DNA of 64,000 bases from JANWXR01 sp964608265. GTDB taxonomy: Bacteria; Chloroflexota; Anaerolineae; Anaerolineales; UBA6663. Each line of letters opens with the position of its first letter. The stretch's first letter is position 1. Positions 8,810 through 16,253 of this stretch are shown piece after piece. The notes beneath the pieces were generated by a model, which worked only from the letters and a program-made list of their open reading frames with translations, made no database searches and was not told the DNA's origin. The position numbers and the translations under genes are program-made. The stretch covers positions 16,773 through 80,772 of the forward strand of contig CAZSNP010000014.1 of NCBI GenBank assembly GCA_964608265.1. Reading direction: 5' to 3'.

Positions 8810-9404
8810 GTGATCCATGAAAGTCAAAGGCGCGCAACAGCCATAAGCCGGCCAACGCCAGACAAAGAGCAAAAACAGTGTTGTAAGCCAGCGATGCGCC
8901 AACGGTAAAGCCCGGCAGATGCGGTTCAAAGGGCCAGTGCCGGCTGAGCATTGACTGTGTCCCCGGCAACCATTGTTGCCAGCTCTGAACGCTGTTTCCC
9001 AGACCCGCCAGCCAGGCGATCAGCGCCAAGGTCAAGACACTCACCATCCCCCAAATCGTGCGATGGGTATAGACAGCGATGAGGGTCTGAGTGAGGCCTG
9101 CAACCACCAACGAGGATGCTGTCAGCGCGAATATATCGGCGATCAATTGTGTCAGCGTCATCTCAGACGCAGCCTGCCAAACGGCCTGCTCGGAAAAAAA
9201 AGAACTCAATTCGGGATGCCAGCGCAATTGTGTAGCAGTTCCAGCCAGAGTCGCCGCGATCATCACACTCATATAGCCGAGGGCCGTGATAACGACAGTC
9301 GTCAAAACACCCCACCACCACATGCGGCGTGATCCGAGCCTCAGCAAGATCAAATAATCGCGTTCGCCGACCTGACCATTTGCGAGATCACCGATCAACA
9401 ACAA
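8793..9404 (-). CDS. ABC permease, C-terminal part (downstream of frameshift)
   Basis: 203 residues with four or more hydrophobic segments (for example the stretches around TTVVITALGYMSVM, ADIFALTASSLVVAG, WGMVSVLTLALIAW and a final one before the acidic end GSHDDDE). It is the continuation of the 96-residue frame at 9395-9685: the two join if the run of nine A (nine T on the coding strand) at 9403-9411 is read with one extra T, giving NMVFF-LLLIGDLANG. Only a TTG is available as an internal start. No family beyond ABC-2-type permease-like membrane protein can be named. Confidence 0.6.
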   Translation of the reverse strand: MLLIGDLANGQVGERDYLILLRLGSRRMWWWGVLTTVVITALGYMSVMIAATLAGTATQLRWHPELSSFFSEQAVWQAASEMTLTQLIADIFALTASSLVVAGLTQTLIAVYTHRTIWGMVSVLTLALIAWLAGLGNSVQSWQQWLPGTQSMLSRHWPFEPHLPGFTVGASLAYNTVFALCLALAGLWLLRAFDFHGSHDDDE

Positions 9405-9685
9405 AAAAAAACCATGTTGAGAAGCCAGGCCAACAGCGGAATGAGGCTGCTGTTACCCAACGATGGTCCAGAGAAAGCCAGGAAGAGACCATCCCCAATA
9501 TGGGGAAGTGGTACCGTAGCTGCTAAACTCAGCGCTGCGGCTTGCTCACCGTTCAGGAGACCGAAAAGGAAGTGAAAGATCGCGGCAAGCAAGAGCCACC
9601 CAAGCCGCTGACGCACAAAGGCCAGGTGCCATGTCAGCAGGTGGAGCAGTAAACGCCAGGATCGCGTGCTCAGCATTGATGACAT
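9395..9685 (-). CDS. ABC permease, N-terminal part (upstream of frameshift)
   Basis: 96 residues: basic amphipathic N-terminus (STRSWRLLLHLLTWH), a first transmembrane segment (LGWLLLAAIFHFLFGLL), an exoplasmic region with AALSLAATVPLPHIGDGL, and the beginning of a second segment (PLLAWLLNMVFF) that breaks into CC-stop at the homopolymer. Together with 8793-9404 it would make a permease of about 300 residues, equal in size to the other two permeases of the cassette. The break may be a sequencing or assembly error, a true mutation, or a slippage site. Confidence 0.6.
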   Translation of the reverse strand: MSSMLSTRSWRLLLHLLTWHLAFVRQRLGWLLLAAIFHFLFGLLNGEQAAALSLAATVPLPHIGDGLFLAFSGPSLGNSSLIPLLAWLLNMVFFCC

Positions 9686-9712
9686 GCAAACGCTTTGGTC
9701 GCCGCTAGCTCC

Positions 9713-10567
9713 TCAGCCGGAATTTTTGGCGACGATATCGAGGTTCCGGCAAACAACCCATAGGGCCGTCAAACCGGCGGTACTCCATACCAGCCAATAA
9801 AGCAGCGCTTGAATGACCATATCGGTCAGCGAGTCCGTCGTCGGCTTATTTCCCCATAGGAACATTCTTTGGTGAAACCATAGTTCATCCAGAAATGGCA
9901 ATCGGATGTCGGCCAGCGTGATGATCAAAGCGCTGTAGTTGAGAGCCAGGCCCGCTATAAAACCGTAGGTGGCATTCTGGGTGGCCAGTGTCACCGTGGC
10001 AACTGCGATACTGATTCCAATCCAGGCACAGCCCAGCAGGATCAGCATGAGCACGGCGGTAGACAACGGCGAAAGTCTCAGAAGCGCGTCGGCTGGTAGC
10101 CCATGCTGGTTGAGGATTGCTGCTGCTGCAGAGCTCCAGGTCAGGGTCCAGGGCGCAAGAAGAGCAGCCACCCCAACGATGATAACAACGAGCAGAGCGA
10201 TATAGGCGACCACTGCGGTGATGGCGCAAATGGACTGAAGCTGAAACCACAGCCAGCGAGAACCTGTTCTTAAGAGAACAAGCTGGCCTGATTCTCCAAA
10301 CAGCGTAATACTGCTGACCAAATAGATCAACAGATTGATCAAGCCATGATGGACCCACAACCTGCCGTTTAGCACCTCCACCACGATGTCCCAGGCATTG
10401 GCGGTTACGCTCAATTGACGCGCCGATGTCAAGGCGCCATAGGCCACATAGGATGTCAGCAGAGGCAGGAAAAGGATCGGCGCTAACCAGCGATTGTTGA
10501 AGATACGCGCCGGAAGGCAGTATTGCGTCAGGGCGGTCCAGATTGGCGTCGGTGGCTGCGGTTTCAT
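9713..10567 (-). CDS. ABC-2-type permease-like membrane protein
   Basis: 284 residues from the ATG at 10567 (MKPQPPTPIW); an earlier start at 10633 would overlap the upstream gene by 47 bp. About six hydrophobic segments are visible: the first after the NNRWLAPILFLPLL region, others around LINLLIYLVSSITLF, ITAVVAYIALLVVIIVGVAALL, TAVLMLILLGCAWIGISIAV, YGFIAGLALNYSALIITLA and LLYWLVWSTAGLTALW. A shared motif, R(T/L)GSR(W/R), occurs here (LLRTGSRWLWF) and in the frameshifted permease (LLRLGSRRMWWW), showing that the two are paralogous subunits. The substrate is unknown. Confidence 0.65.
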   Translation of the reverse strand: MKPQPPTPIWTALTQYCLPARIFNNRWLAPILFLPLLTSYVAYGALTSARQLSVTANAWDIVVEVLNGRLWVHHGLINLLIYLVSSITLFGESGQLVLLRTGSRWLWFQLQSICAITAVVAYIALLVVIIVGVAALLAPWTLTWSSAAAAILNQHGLPADALLRLSPLSTAVLMLILLGCAWIGISIAVATVTLATQNATYGFIAGLALNYSALIITLADIRLPFLDELWFHQRMFLWGNKPTTDSLTDMVIQALLYWLVWSTAGLTALWVVCRNLDIVAKNSG

Positions 10568-10586
10568 GGAATAGATGGCTTTTGGT

Positions 10587-11468
10587 TCAATACAAGTGCT
10601 GGTCGTTGTATTTTCGGATAAGTCCAAAAACACTGATAAGGCTGAGAATGAATAGGACGATCAATGGCGTGAAGATAGTCGCAGCGGTTGACGAAGATAT
10701 GGAATCTGGCGCCAAGACATATGCCGGCCACCACTCCGGCGCACCAACAAAGTTAGCGATGAATCCGAATGCCCAGGAGAAGACTATTGGAAATGCCAGG
10801 ACAATATAGCGATTGCGGGCGAGGGGCGAGATCGCCATCCCCAGCGTGGCGTGGGTAACACCAAAGAGAAAGCCGAGCATGAGGCGGGCGAAAATGTACC
10901 CATCAGGGTGTGGGATGTAAATCCCGCTCAGAAAGCCCACGACATTCGTCCAGTTCCCCGTGTAAGGGTAAGTGGGAGGTGGAAAGGCGCGTGGATAGAC
11001 GCTCGAGGTGTAGCCGAAAAACAAGCCCATGGGTAAGGCCACCGCGAGCCCGCCAATCAATCCATTGACGATTAGCTTGCCTGCGAGGTAGTGTCCATGT
11101 GTCATGCGTAGCAGAACATAGCGTGCAAAGCCCTGTTCTCGATCCCTCAGATAAGAGTCGGCGTAGGGGATAACCGCCGCCAAGGGTGCGAGCAACACGA
11201 AGGCGCCGATAGATACACGCCACGCGTCATAGGCATTGAAGTAAAAGGGATGGAAATCCGGTGTGGGCGGCGTTGGGTCCAGAGGATAAAGGGTGCTCAA
11301 GCCCAAAAACAATAGGGCCACGCTCACCATGAGAGACGCGGCAAACCGCCAGCTCAAAAGTGCCTGGATGAATTCTTGGTAGGGGAACATCAGGAATGAG
11401 GCGGACAGTCGAGGAACAAAAACAGGCATCCGTGAAGCTGAGGGGATGGAGTGAGACAAGCATACCAT
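10587..11468 (-). CDS. ABC-2-type permease-like membrane protein
   Basis: About 294 residues from the ATG at 11468; other ATGs at 11429 and 11390 are possible and no clear ribosome site decides. Six hydrophobic segments are visible: SLMVSVALLFLGLSTLY, IGAFVLLAPLAAVIPY, LIVNGLIGGLAVALPMGLFF, FARLMLGFLFGVTHATLGM, IVLAFPIVFSWAFGFIANF and TPLIVLFILSLISVFGL. The cytosolic DREQGFARYVLLRMT motif matches the LILLRLGSRR / LVLLRTGSRW position of the other two permeases. This first permease follows the secreted-protein gene by about 60 bp on the same strand, so one operon is likely. Confidence 0.65.
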   Translation of the reverse strand: MVCLSHSIPSASRMPVFVPRLSASFLMFPYQEFIQALLSWRFAASLMVSVALLFLGLSTLYPLDPTPPTPDFHPFYFNAYDAWRVSIGAFVLLAPLAAVIPYADSYLRDREQGFARYVLLRMTHGHYLAGKLIVNGLIGGLAVALPMGLFFGYTSSVYPRAFPPPTYPYTGNWTNVVGFLSGIYIPHPDGYIFARLMLGFLFGVTHATLGMAISPLARNRYIVLAFPIVFSWAFGFIANFVGAPEWWPAYVLAPDSISSSTAATIFTPLIVLFILSLISVFGLIRKYNDQHLY

Positions 11469-11526
11469 CAGCTTCAATGTCTGCCTATCCGGGTCGAGTT
11501 TGCCCGGGGATGAGCTTACCCTGCCT

Positions 11527-11916
11527 CTAATTCGAGTTGAAGGTTCCCCTCACCTGCACATTAACTGGCTCAAAATAGCCTGTTTGGATCTTGAGATAGA
11601 TGAGCGTTCCAATTGGTTGGGCCGGGCTCATGGGTGCGTTGATGACGCTGCCCGTGGTTCCAGGATTCCAGGCGCCTACAGCTATGGCGTTTCCCTTTTC
11701 TGGTCGAAAGAACACCGTTTTACCGGCACCAACTGTGATGTTTGTCACCTCCCACTGTTGCGTATTCGTGTTTTTCGTTGTGACATTCGTGTTTGCAGTT
11801 CCGCCGAATTTTGGCACTATCACGTCGAAGGTTGTCGTGCCGGCAAATGCCTGGGATGCAACAAGCGCCATCGCCAATGCCAACAATAGGCCAATGCTCA
11901 GTTGTCTTTTCAGCAT
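11527..11916 (-). CDS. Small secreted protein of the ABC cassette
   Basis: 129 residues. The start at 11916 is fixed by a strong GGAGGTG site. A Sec signal peptide (MLKRQLSIGLLLALAMALVASQAFA) would be cleaved at AFA-GT, leaving a mature chain of about 100 residues. The mature part is rich in Thr, Asn, Val and Gly (FDVIVPKFGGTANT, NTQQWEVTNITVGAGKTV) and has no Cys, which suggests a beta-sandwich. I do not recognise a family. Size, export signal and the dedicated ABC genes downstream recall bacteriocin-like secreted peptides with immunity or export transporters; this comparison is by architecture only. It could also be a surface protein or a transporter ligand. Confidence 0.65.
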   Translation of the reverse strand: MLKRQLSIGLLLALAMALVASQAFAGTTTFDVIVPKFGGTANTNVTTKNTNTQQWEVTNITVGAGKTVFFRPEKGNAIAVGAWNPGTTGSVINAPMSPAQPIGTLIYLKIQTGYFEPVNVQVRGTFNSN

Positions 11917-12059
11917 AGTGCACCTCCATATCAGAGAAAACGATCTCACTCAAAACAAGCCTAGCATGCATATCCTGGCAAGGCAACCGGAAATCGTCCT
12001 GGCCTCCATCTCGGCATTTTTTTTGAGAGGCGCCGGGAATCTCCCGGGCCTGGCAGTTT
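11917..12059. other. Intergenic region upstream of the secreted-protein gene
   Basis: This stretch would hold the promoter of the minus-strand cassette; a weak candidate is TTGCCT-N17-TAGGCT reading leftward. A small hairpin CCGGGA-ATC-TCCCGG sits at about 12034-12048 next to an eight-T run. It also contains the right inverted match TGTGAAT. No gene is seen. Confidence 0.3.
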
Positions 12060-14561
12060 GTGAATGTTTACGAAAAGGTAATTTCCTTTCAGCCCGGCAA
12101 GCGCGCCGGCAGCGGCGGCGTGAACGATCACCTCGCCACCGACCCGGCCTCGGTAACTGTGCCCATCCCATCCATCGCCAAGGCGCTGGTGAGCACGAGC
12201 GCCGCGCACTCAGCGGGCAGCAATGTCGTTATCGGCGAAGTCATCAGCTACGCGCTGACGATTACGCTGCCCGAAGGCACAACGCCGACGCTGGTGGTGA
12301 CGGATGCGGTGCCGGGCGGATTGGCGTACGTGAGCGGGAGCGGCGTCCTCGACCTGACCGGCTTCGGCGGGACGGTGGGCGCGGGGGAACCCGCAGCGGC
12401 TTCGGCGGGCGGCAGCGGCGATGATGTGACCTTCACCTTCGCCAGCCCCATCACCGTGGCCGGCGACAACAACGCCGGCAACAACGCCTTCACGTTACGG
12501 CTTGCGCTGCGTGTGCTCAACGGGGCGGGCAATCAAAACGCCACCGTGCTGCCCAACTCGGCGACGCTGCGCGCCGGCGGCGGCCCGACTCAAAACTCGA
12601 ACACCGTCAACGTCACCGTGCGCGAACCCGTGCTCACCGTGAGCAAGGCGGTGGATGACTCGACCCCCGCGCCCGGGCAGGTGCTGACGTACACGCTCAC
12701 CCTCACCCACACCGGGGCCAGCACGGCGGATGCCCTCGACGTGACCCTGACCGATACCCTGCCGAGCGGGCTGACGCTCGTCGGCGGCTCCGCCAGCATC
12801 GCGCCGAGCGGCGCCGTCACCGAATCCGCCGGCTCGCTCACGGCCAGCGTGCCGAGCCTCGCGCTCGGCAACGGAGTCACGATCACCTATCGCGCCCTCG
12901 TCTCGGGCGCCCTCAGCTTCGGCAGCGCCCTCACCAACACCGTCAACGTGCAATGGACCTCGCTGCCCGGCGGCGACCCGGAGGAGCGCACCGGGGGCGG
13001 CGGCGTGAATGACTACAACACCAACACGAGCCGCGCGGTCACCGTCACCGGCGTGGATCTGCGGCTCGATAAGTCCGACAACGGAATCACCACCGCGCCC
13101 GGCGGCCTCATCACCTATACGCTCACGGTGACGAACACCGGCTCGATCACGGCCACCGGCGTGCTCATCACCGATACCGTGCCCGCGAATACGAGCTTCA
13201 CGTCGGCGAGCAACGGCGGCACGGAGAGCGGCGGCGTGGTGAACTGGCCGGCGCTCACGCTCGCCCCGGGCGCGAGCGTTACGCGCACGCTCAGCGTGCG
13301 GGTGGCGAACCCGCTGGCCGCCGGTGTGACCGTCATCACCAACACCGCCTCGGTGGGCGATGACGGCGCGGGCGGCCCCGACCCGACGCCGGTTAATAAC
13401 GGCGATAACGAGACCACGCCCGTGACCGGCACGGTGGATTTGCAGTTGAGCAAGGATGACGGGCAGACGGTCGTCACGCCCGGCCAGACTCTGACGTACA
13501 CGCTCACCATCACCAACGTCGGGGACGCCGGCGCGAGCGGTGTGGTCGTCACCGACACGCTGCCCGCAAACGTGACGTTCGTGGCCGCCAGCGACGCTGG
13601 GACGGCGCTCGCTGGCACCGTCACGTGGCCGGCCTTCACCCTCAGCGGCGGCGGCGCGAGCACGACCCGCACCGTCACCGTGCAGGTGAACAACCCGCTG
13701 CCCGCCGGGGTCACCGCCATCACCAACACGGCCACCGTCACGGATGATGGCACGCACGGCGCGGACTCGACCCCCGGCGATAACGGCGACTCGGATACCG
13801 ACACGCTGTCGGTGAACATTGACCTGCGGCTGACCAAGCGCGCGGGCGCGGCCGGCGTCGCGCCGGGCGAGGTGCTGACCTACACGCTGACGTACACCAA
13901 CGTCGGCAACACGACTGCGCTCGGCGTCATCATCACCGAGACCGTGCCGGCCAACACCACCTTCAACGCGGCGGGCAGCGCGCCGGATGTGTGGAGCTGC
14001 GCGGATGGGAGCGGCGCGGGCACGACCTGCACGCTGAGCGTGGGGGCGCTGGCGGGCGGCAATGCCGGCGGCTCGGCCCGCTTCGCCGTGCGCGTCGATC
14101 CGGCCGTCCCGCAGAGCGTGACCGCCATCACCAACACCGCCGTCATCGCCGATGATGGCACAAGCGGCAGCGACCCGACGCCGGCGGATAACGACGACGA
14201 TGCGAGCACACCCCTCGTCCCGCCGACGGCGGTGACGCTGCTGTACTTCCGCATCGGCAGTGTGGCGAACGGCGAGGTCGCGCTCGAATGGGCGACCGCC
14301 GCCGAGGTGGACAACTTCGGCTTCAAGCTCTATCGCGCGGCGAGCAACGACTTCGGCGCGGCGGGGGAGATCGCCTTTGCGCCGGCGCAGGGCAACAACT
14401 CAAGCTACGCGTACACCGACTCGCCGGGCAGCGGCACGTGGTGGTACTGGCTGGCCGATGTGGATACGAACGGGAACGAGACCGTGCACGGCCCGGTGAC
14501 CACGGCCATCGGCGCCGGCGAGTCGAGCGTCCGTATCTATCTGCCGCTGGTGCAACGCTGA
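12060..14561 (+). CDS. DUF11-repeat surface protein, C-terminal part (locus split)
   Basis: 833 residues in this frame, from a GTG at 12060, but there is no signal peptide: the first dozen residues (MNVYEKVISFQP) look like insert sequence and the DUF11 linker begins at RAGSGGVND. Five DUF11 repeats follow (VTDAVPGG, LTDTLPSG, ITDTVPAN, VTDTLPAN, ITETVPAN), joined by GxDPTPxxNGDN-type linkers. The C-terminal domain (VALEWATAAEVDNFGFKLYRA, WYWLADVDTNGNE) and the terminal IYLPLVQR match a layout common in secreted Chloroflexota proteins. It looks like the 3' half of the gene that begins at 4112. Without its own export signal it is probably non-functional unless expressed by recombination or fusion. 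Confidence 0.7.
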   Translation: MNVYEKVISFQPGKRAGSGGVNDHLATDPASVTVPIPSIAKALVSTSAAHSAGSNVVIGEVISYALTITLPEGTTPTLVVTDAVPGGLAYVSGSGVLDLTGFGGTVGAGEPAAASAGGSGDDVTFTFASPITVAGDNNAGNNAFTLRLALRVLNGAGNQNATVLPNSATLRAGGGPTQNSNTVNVTVREPVLTVSKAVDDSTPAPGQVLTYTLTLTHTGASTADALDVTLTDTLPSGLTLVGGSASIAPSGAVTESAGSLTASVPSLALGNGVTITYRALVSGALSFGSALTNTVNVQWTSLPGGDPEERTGGGGVNDYNTNTSRAVTVTGVDLRLDKSDNGITTAPGGLITYTLTVTNTGSITATGVLITDTVPANTSFTSASNGGTESGGVVNWPALTLAPGASVTRTLSVRVANPLAAGVTVITNTASVGDDGAGGPDPTPVNNGDNETTPVTGTVDLQLSKDDGQTVVTPGQTLTYTLTITNVGDAGASGVVVTDTLPANVTFVAASDAGTALAGTVTWPAFTLSGGGASTTRTVTVQVNNPLPAGVTAITNTATVTDDGTHGADSTPGDNGDSDTDTLSVNIDLRLTKRAGAAGVAPGEVLTYTLTYTNVGNTTALGVIITETVPANTTFNAAGSAPDVWSCADGSGAGTTCTLSVGALAGGNAGGSARFAVRVDPAVPQSVTAITNTAVIADDGTSGSDPTPADNDDDASTPLVPPTAVTLLYFRIGSVANGEVALEWATAAEVDNFGFKLYRAASNDFGAAGEIAFAPAQGNNSSYAYTDSPGSGTWWYWLADVDTNGNETVHGPVTTAIGAGESSVRIYLPLVQR

Positions 14562-14590
14562 GCGAAAGGGAAGCCGGAAGTAGAAAAACA

Positions 14591-14621
14591 CCGGGCGCGG
14601 AGCGGGAAGCTCCGCGCCCGG
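14591..14621 (-). terminator. Intrinsic terminator of the sigma/CHAT/subtilase cluster
   Basis: A perfect 13-bp GC-rich stem (14591-14603 with 14609-14621, GGGAA loop). Reading the minus strand it is followed by TGTTTTTC, so it ends transcripts of the minus-strand cluster. It may also stop the convergent DUF11 transcript. Confidence 0.8.
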
Positions 14622-14648
14622 GCCAATGACTGGGCGTGTTCCCACACC

Positions 14649-16244
14649 TCAGGGCTGCGACACAATTATTCGGTGACCAGTTGGGTCGGGTGGTGGTGTG
14701 ATGGCTTGCAAAGCCAGCGTGGCCTTCACATGGTCAACGGCTCTGCCGCTGAAGCCCTGACTCAACGCGGCGGCGGCCATGCCGCTCAGCACTGCTGCGG
14801 CAAAGGAACTTCCCGACCACCACGCCCAGCCGGTTGTGTTGGGGTCATACGTCCAGGCTGCGCTCGAGGTGCGGGCCACGGGAAGATCGCCGATATAGAC
14901 ACCCAGCAGACCGTGGCCGTGTCCTTTCTCACCTCCGAGAGTCCAAAACCCCTCATCAGGTTGTAAATCCGGGAGGTTAGAGTAGCTCGCCGGATTGCCC
15001 GATCGGTCGAGTGCTCCGACCCCAAGGACATCACACATCGCTGCCGGGTAGCGAGCGGCTGGCCGCTGGGGAGGCAATTTCGCCGACGGATCATCGCAGT
15101 CGAGTTGGTAGTCATTTCCAGCGGCAGCCACGACGCATATTTTTGACGAACTACCCAGGAGACTGTTGATGTACTGTTGTTGGGCTTGAAATTCGCTCTG
15201 GGTTCTCTCGTCGTGGCCTTCCACAAAAGTGAAACTGCAATTGACGACCCAGGCATCATCCGGCGACGCTGCCGCCAGTTGCTGTATCTTCCCGATCCCC
15301 CTGGCCAGAGAAACCACGCTGCCGACGCCGTACTCCCCCATGACCTCGATGAGGTGAAGGCGCGCCGTGGGGATCATCTCGTGAATCAGGCCGGCGATGA
15401 ATAGCCCGTGGTCGGCCATCTTGTATTCCTGGCATTTAGTTGGGTAATACCCCATCCCGATCAAGTCGTCATAGGTGGCCGGATGGAATTGAATGGGTCT
15501 GGCGGGGCGGTTCGGGAGATTGGGCCGTAACAAGCTCAGTATCAAGGGATGGCCGCTGCCCGCCGAACGTCTTTCCCGGATCTCTTCCCGCACGTACTGT
15601 GCGGCCATCGCGTGCCAGCATGGCAGCGTGTCAAGAATAGCGACTTGGACCTTCTGTTTTTCTGAGCATTCAACTTTCGACTTAACTCTGGATGCCCCCG
15701 CCGACACATTGCTGGCCCGAACGGGAGGCCCGCCCGGCCCACCGGTGGGGCTGCCGCCCAGGTTGGCGCAACTGATCAGCCGGTTCAGCATTGCGCCAGC
15801 GATTCCTATGCCATCCTTATCGCCATCCTTATCTTCATCTCCCAGGGCATTGATCCTGCGAACCAGATCGGTCAAGTCCGCGTCGCTTTCATCAGTCTGT
15901 ACTAATGGAAACGACCAATACCCGCCTGTGTCGGGCCTCTGAATGGTGGCGATCGGCTCGGCGATCCCCCACTCTTTTTCTATTCCCAGTTGCTTGCGCA
16001 GGTTGGCCAGCCTGGACGCGACCTCATCAGGTGTAAGCGTGCCCTCCTGATGTGACAGTTGCAGCACAAACTCAAAGGGCATGAATGAGCGTCGCTCCAG
16101 GCTCGGGGGCGTTGGGCCGATGTAGGTCCGGCCCGAGCCTTGATCCCGGCCTCGCTTCCAGAGCAGCCAGGCCAACGCCAGCCCAAGCAGGCCGCCCAGG
16201 ATGACGGCAACGACAATCTCAGATCCCATCTGATCGAATTCCAT
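14649..16244 (-). CDS. Membrane-anchored subtilisin-like (S8) serine protease of the CHAT cluster
   Basis: 531 residues. An N-terminal membrane segment (residues about 9-28) is followed by a charged linker, a Ser/Gly/Pro-rich and Asp-rich region (DEDKDGDKDG, about 136-145), and an S8 peptidase domain. The catalytic residues are in unusual contexts but all present: Asp205 in VAILDT, His279 in ADHGLFIAGL, oxyanion Asn377 in AAAGND, Ser480 in GSSFAAAV. No propeptide or secretion signal beyond the anchor is obvious, so the side of the membrane it faces is uncertain. It starts 9 bp after the TPR-CHAT stop and is the last gene before the terminator. The context suggests a protease acting with, or activated by, the CHAT protease. 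Confidence 0.85.
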   Translation of the reverse strand: MEFDQMGSEIVVAVILGGLLGLALAWLLWKRGRDQGSGRTYIGPTPPSLERRSFMPFEFVLQLSHQEGTLTPDEVASRLANLRKQLGIEKEWGIAEPIATIQRPDTGGYWSFPLVQTDESDADLTDLVRRINALGDEDKDGDKDGIGIAGAMLNRLISCANLGGSPTGGPGGPPVRASNVSAGASRVKSKVECSEKQKVQVAILDTLPCWHAMAAQYVREEIRERRSAGSGHPLILSLLRPNLPNRPARPIQFHPATYDDLIGMGYYPTKCQEYKMADHGLFIAGLIHEMIPTARLHLIEVMGEYGVGSVVSLARGIGKIQQLAAASPDDAWVVNCSFTFVEGHDERTQSEFQAQQQYINSLLGSSSKICVVAAAGNDYQLDCDDPSAKLPPQRPAARYPAAMCDVLGVGALDRSGNPASYSNLPDLQPDEGFWTLGGEKGHGHGLLGVYIGDLPVARTSSAAWTYDPNTTGWAWWSGSSFAAAVLSGMAAAALSQGFSGRAVDHVKATLALQAITPPPDPTGHRIIVSQP

Positions 16245-16253
16245 GTGGCCTCC

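Larger units (their letters stand above)
8073..12090. mobile_element. Inserted ABC transporter / secreted-protein cassette inside the DUF11 locus (inferred)
   Basis: Everything between the two DUF11 halves is on the opposite strand, visibly lower in GC, and of different function. The left boundary is placed after the GSG linker codons (about 8072) and the right one just before the PGKRAGSG codons (about 12090). An imperfect inverted match lies near both ends: ATTCACA at 8101-8107 against TGTGAAT at 12059-12065, each followed inward by a TGC..GGCC-like string. No transposase or target duplication is seen, so the mechanism is unknown and the exact ends are approximate. Confidence 0.5.

Noticed and set aside
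8073..12090. Classical insertion sequence or transposon at the DUF11 locus
   Set aside because: No transposase, and the inverted matches are short and imperfect with no target duplication; kept only as an inferred cassette.
4112..14561. Repetitive DNA considered as a CRISPR or tandem-repeat array
   Set aside because: The repetition is at protein level (about 100-130 residue DUF11 domains), with no short identical repeats and spacers; no cas genes are present.
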